Source: a virus. Taken from it: a stretch of 60,065 nucleotides of DNA. Below the pieces are notes generated by a model, which saw nothing but the letters and a program-made list of their open reading frames with translations, was not told where the DNA came from and searched no databases. Made by a program: the position numbers and the translations under genes. Shown here one piece after another: positions 41,050-49,845 of this stretch (positions are counted from its first letter, which is position 1; each line of letters opens with the position of its first letter). The stretch spans positions 1 through 60,065 of the IMG/VR virus record IMGVR_UViG_3300025120_000052, one strand, 5' to 3'.

Positions 41050-43481
41050 AAAATGTGAAAGTCAACATATCATCTGCAGGCTTTCCAAGCCAATTTGTAT
41101 CTGATGCTGAGAAAGCAACAGACGAATTTGGATTACAAATTGGTCAGGCCATTCAATATGAGTGGTTTAAAAAAGACAGTAATCAATGTAGGTTTTATAG
41201 CCAAGCCCGCGAGTTTAATCGTCTACGTCTATACGCTCGTGGTGAACAGTCTATTGCCAAATACAAAAACGAATTAGCCATTGACGGTGATTTGTCTTAT
41301 CTAAATCTTGATTGGACTCCCGTACCTATCCTTCCAAAATTTGTAGACATTGTCGTTAACGGCATGTCAGAACGTTTGTTTAAAGTAAATGCTTACGCTC
41401 AAGATGCTCTTTCGCAATCTAAAAGAAGTAAGTATCAAAACATTATCGAAGGTCAAATGGCTGCAAAGCCTGTGCTTGAAATCATTCAAGAGAAGACAGG
41501 TGTAGACCCATTTATTATGCCTCCTGATGAGTTGCCTAACTCTGACGAAGAACTGCAGCTTTACATGCAGCTTAACTATAAGCCTGCTATTGAGATTGCA
41601 GAAGAAGAGGCTATCAATACTTTGTTTGACGAGAACCACTACAATGACATTCGTCGTCGTTTAGACTATGACTTGATGGTTCTCGGTATTTCTGTAGCTA
41701 AGCACGAGTTTCTTCCGGGAACAGGGGTTGCTATTAACTATGTAGACCCTGCTAATGTGGTTTACAGTTACACAGAAGACCCCCATTTTAAGGATTGTTT
41801 CTATTGGGGTGAGATTAAAACAGTTCCTATTACTGAACTGCTAAAGATTGACCCTACTCTTACGAAGGAAGATTTAGAAGAAATCTCTAAGTATGGTCAA
41901 AGTTGGTACGACTACTACAACGTGGCTCAGTACTACGACAATGATATTTTTTATCGGGACACCACCACCCTGATGTACTTCAATTACAAGACAACTAAAA
42001 AGATTGTCTACAAAAAGAAGAAGCTAGATAACGGTGGGTCTCGGATGATTGAGAAAGACGACCAATTCAATCCTCCTGTAGAAATGCAGGAAGAGGGGAA
42101 CTTTGAGAAGGTAGAGAAGACCATTGATGTATGGTATGACGGTGTGATGGTTATGGGAACTAACATCATTCTTAAGTGGGAGGCAGCCGAAAATATGGTT
42201 CGGCCTAAGTCTGCCTCTCAGTATGCTATTCCAAATTACGTAGCCACAGCCCCTCGTATGTACAAGGGAAACATTGAGTCTTTGGTAAGGCGAATGATTC
42301 CATTTGCTGACTTGATTCAAATGACACACTTGAAATTGCAACAGGTAATTTCTCGTACTGTTCCTGATGGAGTGTACATTGATGCAGATGGATTGAATGA
42401 AGTAGACCTTGGCACCGGAAACTCTTACAATCCTGAAGATGCTTTGCGTCTTTACTTCCAAACAGGTTCTGTCGTAGGAAGAAGCTATACTCAAGACGGG
42501 GAATACAATCAAGGTAAAGTTCCTATCTCTCAGCTTACTGCAAGTTCGGGCGCGGGTAAAGCGCAAATGCTTATCCAAAACATGAATCATTACATGCAAA
42601 TGATTCGTGATGTAACGGGATTAAACGAAGCACGCGATGGCTCAAAACCTGACCCCTACTCTTTGGTTGGTGTTCAGAAGTTGGCGGCTTTAAACTCTAA
42701 CACCGCTACTCGTCATATTCTTGACGCAAGCCTATACATGTATAGAAGCCTTGCGGAAGGATTGACATACAGGGTGTCTGACATTATTGAGTATGCCGAC
42801 TTCCGTGAAGAGTTTATTAATCAGATTGGCAAGTACAACGTCAGCATTCTAAATGACATTAATGACTTGTACATCTATGACTTTGGAATCTTTATTGAGA
42901 TAGCACCTGACGAAGAGCAGAAGGCTATGCTTGAGCAGAACATACAGATGGCACTGTCCAAAGGAGACATTAATCTTGAGGATGCCATTGACATCAGAGA
43001 GATTAGAAATCTAAAGTTGGCGAATCAACTTCTTAAAATGAAGAGGGTTAGTAAGCAAGAGCGAGAAGAGCAGCAGCAAATGCAGCAGCAAGCGATGCAA
43101 TCTCAGCAGGCTTTAAAGGCTCAAGAGATGAAATCTCAAATGGAAATGCAAAAGCAGCAAAGCGACTTGCAAGGAAAGATGCAGCTAAAGCAAGCCGAAA
43201 TTGCTTTTGAGATTGAGAAGATGAACAATGAGGCAAGGCTCAAGGCTCAATTAATGGAGACTGAGTTTAACTATCAGATGCAGTTGCGTGATATGTCTGA
43301 GCAGCAGCTACAAGACAGAGAGACTCAACGTGAAGGTGCGAAGTCCGAAAGGATTAGTCAGCAGAATACACAGCAGTCTAAACTCATCAATCAACGAAAG
43401 AACAATCTTCCCCCTCAGACTTTTGAGTCTAACGAAGACAGTCTAGATGGTTTTGACCTTGCTGAGTTTGACCCTAGGTAG
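41046..43481 (+). CDS. Portal protein
   Basis: 811 residues; the ATG overlaps the TerL stop (ATGA). The central region has the mixed alpha/beta portal core, with LDWTPVPILPKFVDIVVNGM near the start and long stretches shared with crAss-like portals. The C-terminal 150 residues are a Gln/Met/Glu-rich coiled coil, a barrel-like extension into the head. Next to terL and before the scaffold, as expected. Confidence 0.87.
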   Translation: MKNVKVNISSAGFPSQFVSDAEKATDEFGLQIGQAIQYEWFKKDSNQCRFYSQAREFNRLRLYARGEQSIAKYKNELAIDGDLSYLNLDWTPVPILPKFVDIVVNGMSERLFKVNAYAQDALSQSKRSKYQNIIEGQMAAKPVLEIIQEKTGVDPFIMPPDELPNSDEELQLYMQLNYKPAIEIAEEEAINTLFDENHYNDIRRRLDYDLMVLGISVAKHEFLPGTGVAINYVDPANVVYSYTEDPHFKDCFYWGEIKTVPITELLKIDPTLTKEDLEEISKYGQSWYDYYNVAQYYDNDIFYRDTTTLMYFNYKTTKKIVYKKKKLDNGGSRMIEKDDQFNPPVEMQEEGNFEKVEKTIDVWYDGVMVMGTNIILKWEAAENMVRPKSASQYAIPNYVATAPRMYKGNIESLVRRMIPFADLIQMTHLKLQQVISRTVPDGVYIDADGLNEVDLGTGNSYNPEDALRLYFQTGSVVGRSYTQDGEYNQGKVPISQLTASSGAGKAQMLIQNMNHYMQMIRDVTGLNEARDGSKPDPYSLVGVQKLAALNSNTATRHILDASLYMYRSLAEGLTYRVSDIIEYADFREEFINQIGKYNVSILNDINDLYIYDFGIFIEIAPDEEQKAMLEQNIQMALSKGDINLEDAIDIREIRNLKLANQLLKMKRVSKQEREEQQQMQQQAMQSQQALKAQEMKSQMEMQKQQSDLQGKMQLKQAEIAFEIEKMNNEARLKAQLMETEFNYQMQLRDMSEQQLQDRETQREGAKSERISQQNTQQSKLINQRKNNLPPQTFESNEDSLDGFDLAEFDPR

Positions 43482-43506
43482 GTCTAACTCTATAATATTT
43501 TTAGTG

Positions 43507-43514
43507 TAACTTTG
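43507..43514 (+). promoter_or_regulatory. -7 box (TAACTTTG) before the scaffold-capsid genes
   Basis: It matches TAnnTTTG, 16 bases before the start at 43531; leader AATCAAATCTTATTAA. It would give extra transcription of scaffold and capsid. Confidence 0.6.
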
Positions 43515-43530
43515 AATCAAATCTTATTAA

Positions 43531-44631
43531 ATGGAAATGAAAGTACGTCTTGTCGAATCTGAGGGTACCAAATCGGTAGCTGAAGTCGAAGAAACTCTGC
43601 TTGCAAAGCATGAGGAACAAATGAATGAATCCACTGTAGATGAGTCATCTGCGGTAGAAGAAAATGTTGTTGAAGACTCACCCGTGGTAGAAGAGAAATC
43701 TCCTATTGAAGAGGGTGAACTTTTGTCTATGATTAGTGAACGGTTAGGCAGAGAGATTAATTCTCTTGATGACCTTCAACAGGCCCGTGAATCATCCGGT
43801 GATATGGATGCTGAAATGTCTGCGTTCTTTAAGTACAAAAAAGAAACAGGTCGTGGTGTAGAAGACTTTGTTCGTTTAAACAGAGACTTTGAGGCTATGG
43901 ATGCTGACAATCTCATTAAGGAATACCTTACGGCAACGGAGGAAGGACTTGATGCAGAAGATATAAATGATATGATGCAAGACTTTGCATTTGATGAAGA
44001 CATCGACGACGAGTCTGACATCCGCAAAGTGAAACTAGCAAAGAAAAAAACTGTTGCTAAAGCGAAGCGATACTTCGATGAAGCTAAAGAAAAATACCGA
44101 ACTCCTCTTGAGTCAAGTGGGAGCGGTTCTTTAGAACAAGACGAAGGTTATGCTGAGTACAAGCAGTATGTTGCTGATGCGAAGACCGCTCAAGAAGAGC
44201 AAATGCGTAGGAAGACTTGGTTTGACGAAAAAACAAACGAAGTATTTGGCGATGAATTCAAAGGTTTTGAGTTCAACATTAACGACAAGCCCTACGTGTA
44301 TACTCCGGGAGAGAGGACAGAATTGAAGAAGCTACAGGAAACACCTATGAATTGGGTAAAACAATTTGTAGATGATGAGGGCTTAGTCAAGGATGCTGTG
44401 GGGTATCACAGGTCACTAGCAATAGCAATGAACCCTGAGAAGTTTGCCAAGTTCTTTTATGAGCAAGGGCAATCCGAAGCCGTGGATGATGTAATGCGTA
44501 AGACTAAGAACATTAATATGTCTGAGCGCACTGCACCGGAAGTTGGTACTAAGGGTGGCGTTCAAGTTCGTTCTGTAAATCCTGATTCAGGACGTGGCTT
44601 AAAAATTAGAAGTGCACGACGTACTTCTTGA
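43531..44631 (+). CDS. Capsid scaffold-like protein
   Basis: 366 residues, strongly acidic N-terminus (EEHQ-, VVEDSPVVEEKSPIEEGE-like), helical throughout, ending in a basic patch (GRGLKIRSARRTS) that would touch the capsid protein. Position between portal and capsid fits a scaffold. Confidence 0.78.
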   Translation: MEMKVRLVESEGTKSVAEVEETLLAKHEEQMNESTVDESSAVEENVVEDSPVVEEKSPIEEGELLSMISERLGREINSLDDLQQARESSGDMDAEMSAFFKYKKETGRGVEDFVRLNRDFEAMDADNLIKEYLTATEEGLDAEDINDMMQDFAFDEDIDDESDIRKVKLAKKKTVAKAKRYFDEAKEKYRTPLESSGSGSLEQDEGYAEYKQYVADAKTAQEEQMRRKTWFDEKTNEVFGDEFKGFEFNINDKPYVYTPGERTELKKLQETPMNWVKQFVDDEGLVKDAVGYHRSLAIAMNPEKFAKFFYEQGQSEAVDDVMRKTKNINMSERTAPEVGTKGGVQVRSVNPDSGRGLKIRSARRTS

Positions 44632-44655
44632 CTCATTTTTTAAAAAAAAACAATT

Positions 44656-46119
44656 ATGCCGGTAAAAGGAACCCCGACATTTGCGTTGCAACCGAGTGCA
44701 CAACAAGTGCCTCTTGCAAGCAATTACATTACTGACTTCAACTTTTTGAATCAGTACCTCCCCGATACTTACGAGAAGGAATTTGAGCGTTACGGAAATC
44801 GTACTCTCTCCTCTTTCATTCGAATGGTTGGCGCGGAGATGCCTTCTAACTCAGACCGCATCGAGTGGGCTGAACAAGGTCGTTTGCACATTAAGTACAA
44901 TGACTGTACTACTGCTGCGGCTGTAGGAGGTGCGGCTGTAGATAAGGCTACGTTTACAATCAATGACACCTTTAACCCTGCTCTTGCGGGTGGTGCTCAA
45001 TTGGCTATTCGTAAAGGACAGACTGTCTTCATCCAATCTAACGACGCTACGTCTACTCCTGATTCTATCAAGGGTATCGTAACAAAGTCAGGTACAGCAG
45101 ATGCATTGACTGCTAGTCAAATTGAAGTTGCTTTCTATACAGCAGCAGGTTTGGTTAACGCAGCAGCAGGTACGAAGTACACCATCTTTATCTATGGTTC
45201 TGAGTTCCGTAAAGGAACAGTTGGAATGGAAGGTTCATTGGAGTCTGACGACATCTTCTTCAATAACTCACCTATCATCATCAAAGACAAGTACGCAGTA
45301 TCAGGTTCTGATATGGCGCAAATTGGATGGGTAGAGGTGACTACTGAGAATGGTGCGAACGGATACCTGTGGTACTTGAAGTCTGAGCACGAAACACGTC
45401 TTCGTTTCGACGATTACTTGGAGACTGCAATGATTGAAGCCGTTCCTGCGGAAGCAGGTTCAGGTGCAGCTACAGCAGCCGACAACCCTACTATGGGTAA
45501 CAAAGGTTCTGAAGGTGTATTCTACGTTGTAAACAATCGAGGTAACGTTTGGACAGGAGGTAACCCTGTTGATTTGGCAGGATGGGATGCTATCATCAAG
45601 CGACTTGACAAGCAAGGTGCTATTGAAGAGAACGTCGTATTCGTAAATCGTAACTTCGGTTTTGCTATTGACGATATGTTGGCCGCTCAAAACTCTTACG
45701 GAGCGGGTGGTACTTCATATGGTTTGTTTGACAACGACGAAGAGATGGCGTTGAACCTCGGATTCACAGGATTCCGTCGTGGATACGACTTCTACAAGTC
45801 TGATTGGAAGTACTTGAACGACCCCACTATGCGTGGCGGATTGAACGAAGCTGCAGGCAGCGGAGCCATTGATGGTCTCTTGGTACCTGCAGGTTCTACT
45901 TCAGTGTATGACCAAATTCTCGGAAAGAACGCAAAGCGTCCATTCTTGCACGTACGCTACCGTGCCTCTGAAACTGAAGACCGTCGCTACAAGACGTGGA
46001 TTACAGGTTCTGCAGGTGGTGCAGCTACTAGCAGCCTTGATGCAATGGAAGTTCACTTCCTCTCTGAGCGTGCAGTTTGCACATTGGGAGCGAACAACTT
46101 CTTCTTGTTCGAGCAATAA
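44656..46119 (+). CDS. Major capsid protein
   Basis: 487 residues. The N-terminus carries ITDFNFLNQYLPDTYEKEFE, YGNRTLSSFIRMVGAEMPSN, and RIEWAEQGRLHIKYND, which I recognise as the crAss-like capsid pattern. The remainder is the HK97-type alpha/beta fold with an insertion rich in Ala/Thr. Codons are the host-preferred ones, as expected of a highly made protein. Followed by a strong terminator-like palindrome hairpin. Confidence 0.92.
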   Translation: MPVKGTPTFALQPSAQQVPLASNYITDFNFLNQYLPDTYEKEFERYGNRTLSSFIRMVGAEMPSNSDRIEWAEQGRLHIKYNDCTTAAAVGGAAVDKATFTINDTFNPALAGGAQLAIRKGQTVFIQSNDATSTPDSIKGIVTKSGTADALTASQIEVAFYTAAGLVNAAAGTKYTIFIYGSEFRKGTVGMEGSLESDDIFFNNSPIIIKDKYAVSGSDMAQIGWVEVTTENGANGYLWYLKSEHETRLRFDDYLETAMIEAVPAEAGSGAATAADNPTMGNKGSEGVFYVVNNRGNVWTGGNPVDLAGWDAIIKRLDKQGAIEENVVFVNRNFGFAIDDMLAAQNSYGAGGTSYGLFDNDEEMALNLGFTGFRRGYDFYKSDWKYLNDPTMRGGLNEAAGSGAIDGLLVPAGSTSVYDQILGKNAKRPFLHVRYRASETEDRRYKTWITGSAGGAATSSLDAMEVHFLSERAVCTLGANNFFLFEQ

Positions 46120-46134
46120 TCTGATGTTGGTAAT

Positions 46135-46170
46135 GGGGTGGGAGTTTAAACTCTCACCCCTTTACTTTTT
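46135..46170 (+). terminator. Terminator formed on a dispersed palindrome (copy 14)
   Basis: GGGGTGGGAGTTTAAACTCTCACCCC (46135-46160) followed by TTTACTTTTT. The core (46140-46155) is a one-mismatch copy of the dispersed palindrome, and the mismatch forms a G-U pair in the transcript. G+C-rich stem plus T-run makes an intrinsic terminator after the capsid gene. Confidence 0.8.
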
Positions 46171-46190
46171 TAAACTTTAATCCAATCCTT

Positions 46191-46943
46191 ATGAGTAAGA
46201 ACAAACCTGTTCTCAAAGACCGCAACTACAAACTAATGCGTGATGCGGCACCCCTCTCTACCTATGTTAGTTCAGGAGGAAATGCTAGAAAGCCAATGCT
46301 TCATTTTGATGAAGACAAAGGAGTAAATCGAGAACTTCGATACGCAGCAAACCAACGTTCTATTTGGGTAGATGAACAAGATGGTCAAGTAGTAGTAGAG
46401 CCAATCATTTTTCTTGATGGCATGCTCTCTGTTCCAAAAAATAACCCCACACTTCAGGAGTTTTTAAGCCTGCATCCATTGAACGGTAAAAAGTTTGAGG
46501 AGATTAATGTAGAGCGTGATGCTAAACAAGAGATGGAAAACCTCAACTACGAGGTTGACGCATTGATTGAATGTCGTGGGTTGGCTATTGAACAAGCCGA
46601 AAACGTTGCTCGTGTAATGTATGGCATCGACCCTACGTCAATTACTACATCGGAGTTGCGTAGAGACCTCTTAATTGCTGCTCGTCAAGACCCTCAGAGA
46701 TTTCTAGAGATAGTCAACGACCCTCAGCTTAAGCTGCAGTCTAACATTCAAAGATTTTTTGATAAAGGAGTGCTTTCGTTTCGACGAAATAAAACAGAGG
46801 TGTGGTACAATACCACCACCAACAAAAAGAAATTGCTCACAGTTCCATTTGGGGACGACCCATTGTCAACGTGTGAGTCATTCTTTATTACTGACGAGGG
46901 TGTTGAAGCCCTTACATACCTAGAATCTTTTTTAACCAATTAA
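46191..46943 (+). CDS. Hypothetical head protein
   Basis: 250 residues, alpha/beta with a helical middle (MENLNYEVDALIECRGLAIE). Follows the capsid gene, as a conserved head gene does in crAss-like phages. Leader TTAATCCAATCCTT. Not identified further. Confidence 0.65.
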   Translation: MSKNKPVLKDRNYKLMRDAAPLSTYVSSGGNARKPMLHFDEDKGVNRELRYAANQRSIWVDEQDGQVVVEPIIFLDGMLSVPKNNPTLQEFLSLHPLNGKKFEEINVERDAKQEMENLNYEVDALIECRGLAIEQAENVARVMYGIDPTSITTSELRRDLLIAARQDPQRFLEIVNDPQLKLQSNIQRFFDKGVLSFRRNKTEVWYNTTTNKKKLLTVPFGDDPLSTCESFFITDEGVEALTYLESFLTN

Positions 46944-46950
46944 ACCATAG

Positions 46951-47430
46951 ATGATGAGACTGTCTTTAATTTTGATTTGTGGGTTTTTGTTTTCGTCTTG
47001 CGGAGACTCTGACCTTAACGTAGGCTCTGACCCTGTTACTGTAACCTTGAAGGTTACCAATTCTACAGGTGCGGACATGAGGTGCCATAAAACCTTTGGT
47101 GTAGACAAACCTAATGTGTGGGTGGATATTGCTGCAGGTCAATCAGCAGATTTGACTTCTAATACTCACTCTTCGTCAGGAACTATTTTTACTTGCTATC
47201 CTGACCCTTCGGCTGTTATTGCAAAGCCTGACCCTGCTACGGGTAATTTCCAAATGTCGTATGGCTATTGGAACAATGCGATGCATGTAACTTGTGATAA
47301 CGACTGCAACAAGGGAAACCCTACTGCTAAGGTTCATTACACAGGAACTAATTGGCAGTACATTCTAAAGTGGGCTAACCCACAGGATGTAGTAAATAAC
47401 TCAGTTGATTTTACTGTTGCTCCACTGTAA
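46951..47430 (+). CDS. Phage-encoded lipoprotein
   Basis: 159 residues. Signal: MMRLSLILICGFLFSSCGDS with lipobox LFSSC (Cys17), then a flexible DSDLNVGSD linker. The mature part is a beta-sandwich with several Cys (CHKTF, CYPDP, CDNDC) that can form disulfides outside the cytoplasm. It would be anchored in the host outer envelope. Phage lipoproteins often block superinfection or change the receptor; that role is inference. It lies among virion genes. Confidence 0.82.
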   Translation: MMRLSLILICGFLFSSCGDSDLNVGSDPVTVTLKVTNSTGADMRCHKTFGVDKPNVWVDIAAGQSADLTSNTHSSSGTIFTCYPDPSAVIAKPDPATGNFQMSYGYWNNAMHVTCDNDCNKGNPTAKVHYTGTNWQYILKWANPQDVVNNSVDFTVAPL

Positions 47431-47453
47431 TAGAGATTCTTACTGATAAAGAA

Positions 47454-47479
47454 AGGTCGCATTTTGCGGCTTTTTTTTT
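47454..47479 (+). terminator. Intrinsic terminator
   Basis: AGGTCGC, loop ATTTT, GCGGC, followed by nine T (47471-47479), 24 bases after the lipoprotein gene. Confidence 0.82.
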
Positions 47480-47492
47480 GACCTTATCTTTG
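47463..47492 (+). promoter_or_regulatory. Bacteroidota-type promoter overlapping the terminator
   Basis: TTTG (47463-47466), 18 bases, TATCTTTG (47485-47492), 26 bases before the start at 47519. Leader ATCATCTAATTTTTAAACG. Terminator and promoter share bases. Confidence 0.7.
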
Positions 47493-47518
47493 CTTTTGAA
47501 TCATCTAATTTTTAAACG

Positions 47519-47806
47519 ATGGATAAATATCTAAAAATCCCTACAGACGCAGGGAACCACAACATCCCCGTGGGAAACGGTTTGTTTGTTGAACGAACGT
47601 CTGACACTGCTATGCGTGTTTACAACACGGCTGCACTTACACATCACTATGCTCTTACTACGGTAGGGTCTACAGCAGCTATGACACTAGCCATTGAACA
47701 GGCTATTGAAGAGGCTGCTGTTACTCCGTGGCATAACGCTGAGGTATTGGTTAAACTCCCTGTTGGAGAGACTGTAACTAGTATCGTAATGACAGTATTC
47801 TCATGA
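47519..47806 (+). CDS. Small beta-rich protein, first of a tandem pair
   Basis: 95 residues (MDKYLKIPTDAGNHNIPVGN...). The same length and pattern as the next gene (about one third identical by eye, including HHYALTT/HHYSLTT and GETVTSIV/GQTVTAIV), so a tandem duplication. Likely a small virion or decoration protein. Confidence 0.72.
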   Translation: MDKYLKIPTDAGNHNIPVGNGLFVERTSDTAMRVYNTAALTHHYALTTVGSTAAMTLAIEQAIEEAAVTPWHNAEVLVKLPVGETVTSIVMTVFS

Positions 47807-48090
47807 ACAAGTATTTAAGATTCACAGTCGGTAGTGCAACTCAAATCGTTCCTATCGGCTCCGGTGCTTACGCAGAACTTACGTCAGCTACTGAAGTTAA
47901 GATTTTTAATTGCGACTCTGTTGGTCATCACTATTCCTTGACCACTACAGGTGCTGATTTTAAAATGATTACTGCCATTCAAAACGCATCCATTCAAGGT
48001 GCTCAAACGAGTTGGAGAGATGCGGTCATTGATGTAAATATTCCTTTGGGACAAACGGTAACAGCCATTGTTGTTACGGCATTTACATAA
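47803..48090 (+). CDS. Small beta-rich protein, second of a tandem pair
   Basis: 95 residues (MNKYLRFTVGSATQIVPIGS...), paralogous to the gene before it, with which it overlaps by ATGA. A terminator and a promoter follow. Confidence 0.72.
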   Translation: MNKYLRFTVGSATQIVPIGSGAYAELTSATEVKIFNCDSVGHHYSLTTTGADFKMITAIQNASIQGAQTSWRDAVIDVNIPLGQTVTAIVVTAFT

Positions 48091-48113
48091 GATTATTTAT
48101 TCTATTGAAGGGA

Positions 48114-48142
48114 AAGGGGCCGCTATCAGTGGCCTCTTTTTT
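48114..48142 (+). terminator. Intrinsic terminator
   Basis: GGGGCCGC, loop TATCA, GTGGCCTC, followed by a run of T. A strong G+C-rich stem after the tandem pair. Confidence 0.85.
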
Positions 48143-48148
48143 TTTGGC

Positions 48149-48156
48149 TATCTTTG
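48149..48156 (+). promoter_or_regulatory. -7 box (TATCTTTG)
   Basis: Perfect box 15 bases before the ATG at 48172. It decides that start: a TTG at 48154 lies inside the box and cannot be the start of this transcript's gene. Confidence 0.65.
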
Positions 48157-48171
48157 GAAAAAGGTTTCCTC

Positions 48172-48921
48172 ATGATAAATTCTGTCCGAAATACAGTGCT
48201 ATCCGTACTTAACAAGAACAATTATGGGTACATTTCTCCTGCTGACTTCAACCTTTTTGCTAAACAAGCGCAACTAGAAATTTTCGAAGAGTACTTTGCT
48301 GAGTACAACAACGCTCTCAATAAAGAAAATGCTCGTCAATCAGGCACGGGGTATGCGGATGCTTCTAAAAGCATTTCGGAATCAATTGATGTGTTTTCGG
48401 TTACGGCTAATTTGGCAATTCCTGTGGCAGGAGTAAACCAATTTACTTTACCCTCTTTAACGACTACTCAAAACGATTGGTATTTGCTAAACAAAATTCT
48501 TTGTTATGATGCGTCAACTACTCCGAGGACTTTCTTGGGAGAAGCTGAAGCCGTAAGCCATAGTAAGATTACAATGCTTAATAACGACATGTTATTGGCA
48601 CCAAGTAACGCTTACCCTGCTTATACCATTGAGGCAAACCTAATGACGGTTTTCCCCGCTACAATTAATGCTGCTACAGAGGTTGAGGCTCAATACATTC
48701 GTTACCCATTTGACCCTAATTGGACATACACAACTGTTACAGGAGGTGAGCCAATTTATAACCCAAGCCAAGCGGACTTTCAAAACTTTGAGCTTCCGAT
48801 TGATGACGAACCTAGGTTAGTTCTTTTGATTTTGCAGATGTGTGGCATCTCAATTAGAGAGGGTGAAGTTTATCAGTTTGCTCAACAAGAAGAGTTGCAA
48901 AACCTACAACAACAATCGTAA
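48172..48921 (+). CDS. Virion protein, tail-ring-like
   Basis: 249 residues from MINSVRNTVL. Helical N-terminus with YISPADFNLFAKQAQLEIFE, a segment found in ring/tail-adaptor proteins of crAss-like phages, then a beta part (FPATINAATEVEAQYIRYPF). Ends one base before the stabilization-like gene starts. Confidence 0.72.
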   Translation: MINSVRNTVLSVLNKNNYGYISPADFNLFAKQAQLEIFEEYFAEYNNALNKENARQSGTGYADASKSISESIDVFSVTANLAIPVAGVNQFTLPSLTTTQNDWYLLNKILCYDASTTPRTFLGEAEAVSHSKITMLNNDMLLAPSNAYPAYTIEANLMTVFPATINAATEVEAQYIRYPFDPNWTYTTVTGGEPIYNPSQADFQNFELPIDDEPRLVLLILQMCGISIREGEVYQFAQQEELQNLQQQS

Positions 48922-49844
48922 TGCCGTATATCACAGACTATCAATACTATGAGAATGCGGGCGGAAATCCTGAGAATGCTAATTGGGGGTCGTATCAGTT
49001 TGTATCTCTTACAGACATAGTAAATAGATTCTTGCTTATTTACGATGGGAACCACTCTCTCGTTAATAACGAAGAAAGGTTTAAAGTTTTGTTCCATGCT
49101 AAAAGAGCAATTATGGAACTCAACTATGATGCGTTCAAAGAAGCTAAGATTCTTGAGTTAAACGTAGGAGAAAGCCTTAGGTACATTTTGCCTCAAGACT
49201 ATGTGAATTGGGTCAGACTATCTCTGTATGAAAACGGGACGTTGTATCCTCTTACGGAAAACATTCAAACCAATTGGGCTACAGGTTATTTACAAGACAA
49301 CAGTAGCCGCATCCTTTTTGATATTAACGGGAATGTCTTGAAGCCTGAATTCTCTACTATGTCATATGACAGGATTACAGGGCAAAAGAAGAGCATCTAT
49401 CTAAACCCTGACAATCCTTACAATGGTCAGGAAGGTTACTATTGGGAAGGCAATTGGTTTTTTGACTACCAAATCGGAGCGAGGTATGGACTTGAGACAG
49501 AAGTAGCAAACTCCAATCCAACATTTTCTATTGACAAGAAGGGCGGTGTAATCAACTTTAGTTCTACAATGAACAACAAGTTGGCTATCCTTGAGTATGT
49601 GTCTGATGGTATGGAAAACGGTAATGACGCGAGCGTCACGGTAAACAAACTGTTTGAAGAGTATGTGTACGCTTACATCCGTTATGCGATTCTCAATTCT
49701 AAACTAGGCGTTCAGGAGTATGTAGTTAATAGGGCTAAAAAAGATAAGTCTGCTCTTTTGAGAAATGCAAAAATCCGCTTGAGCAACATTCATCCGGGAC
49801 GATTGCTAATGAATCTTCGTGGACAGGATAAGTGGATAAAGTAA
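48921..49844 (+). CDS. Stabilization protein-like (crAss-type)
   Basis: 307 residues. The N-terminus YITDYQYYENAGGNPENANW, then GSYQFVSLTDIVNRFLLIYD and RFKVLFHAKRAIMELNYDAF, is the crAss-like stabilization protein pattern. It would join the portal ring to the tail barrel. Starts at the previous stop (TAATG). Confidence 0.8.
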   Translation: MPYITDYQYYENAGGNPENANWGSYQFVSLTDIVNRFLLIYDGNHSLVNNEERFKVLFHAKRAIMELNYDAFKEAKILELNVGESLRYILPQDYVNWVRLSLYENGTLYPLTENIQTNWATGYLQDNSSRILFDINGNVLKPEFSTMSYDRITGQKKSIYLNPDNPYNGQEGYYWEGNWFFDYQIGARYGLETEVANSNPTFSIDKKGGVINFSSTMNNKLAILEYVSDGMENGNDASVTVNKLFEEYVYAYIRYAILNSKLGVQEYVVNRAKKDKSALLRNAKIRLSNIHPGRLLMNLRGQDKWIK

Positions 49845-49845
49845 C

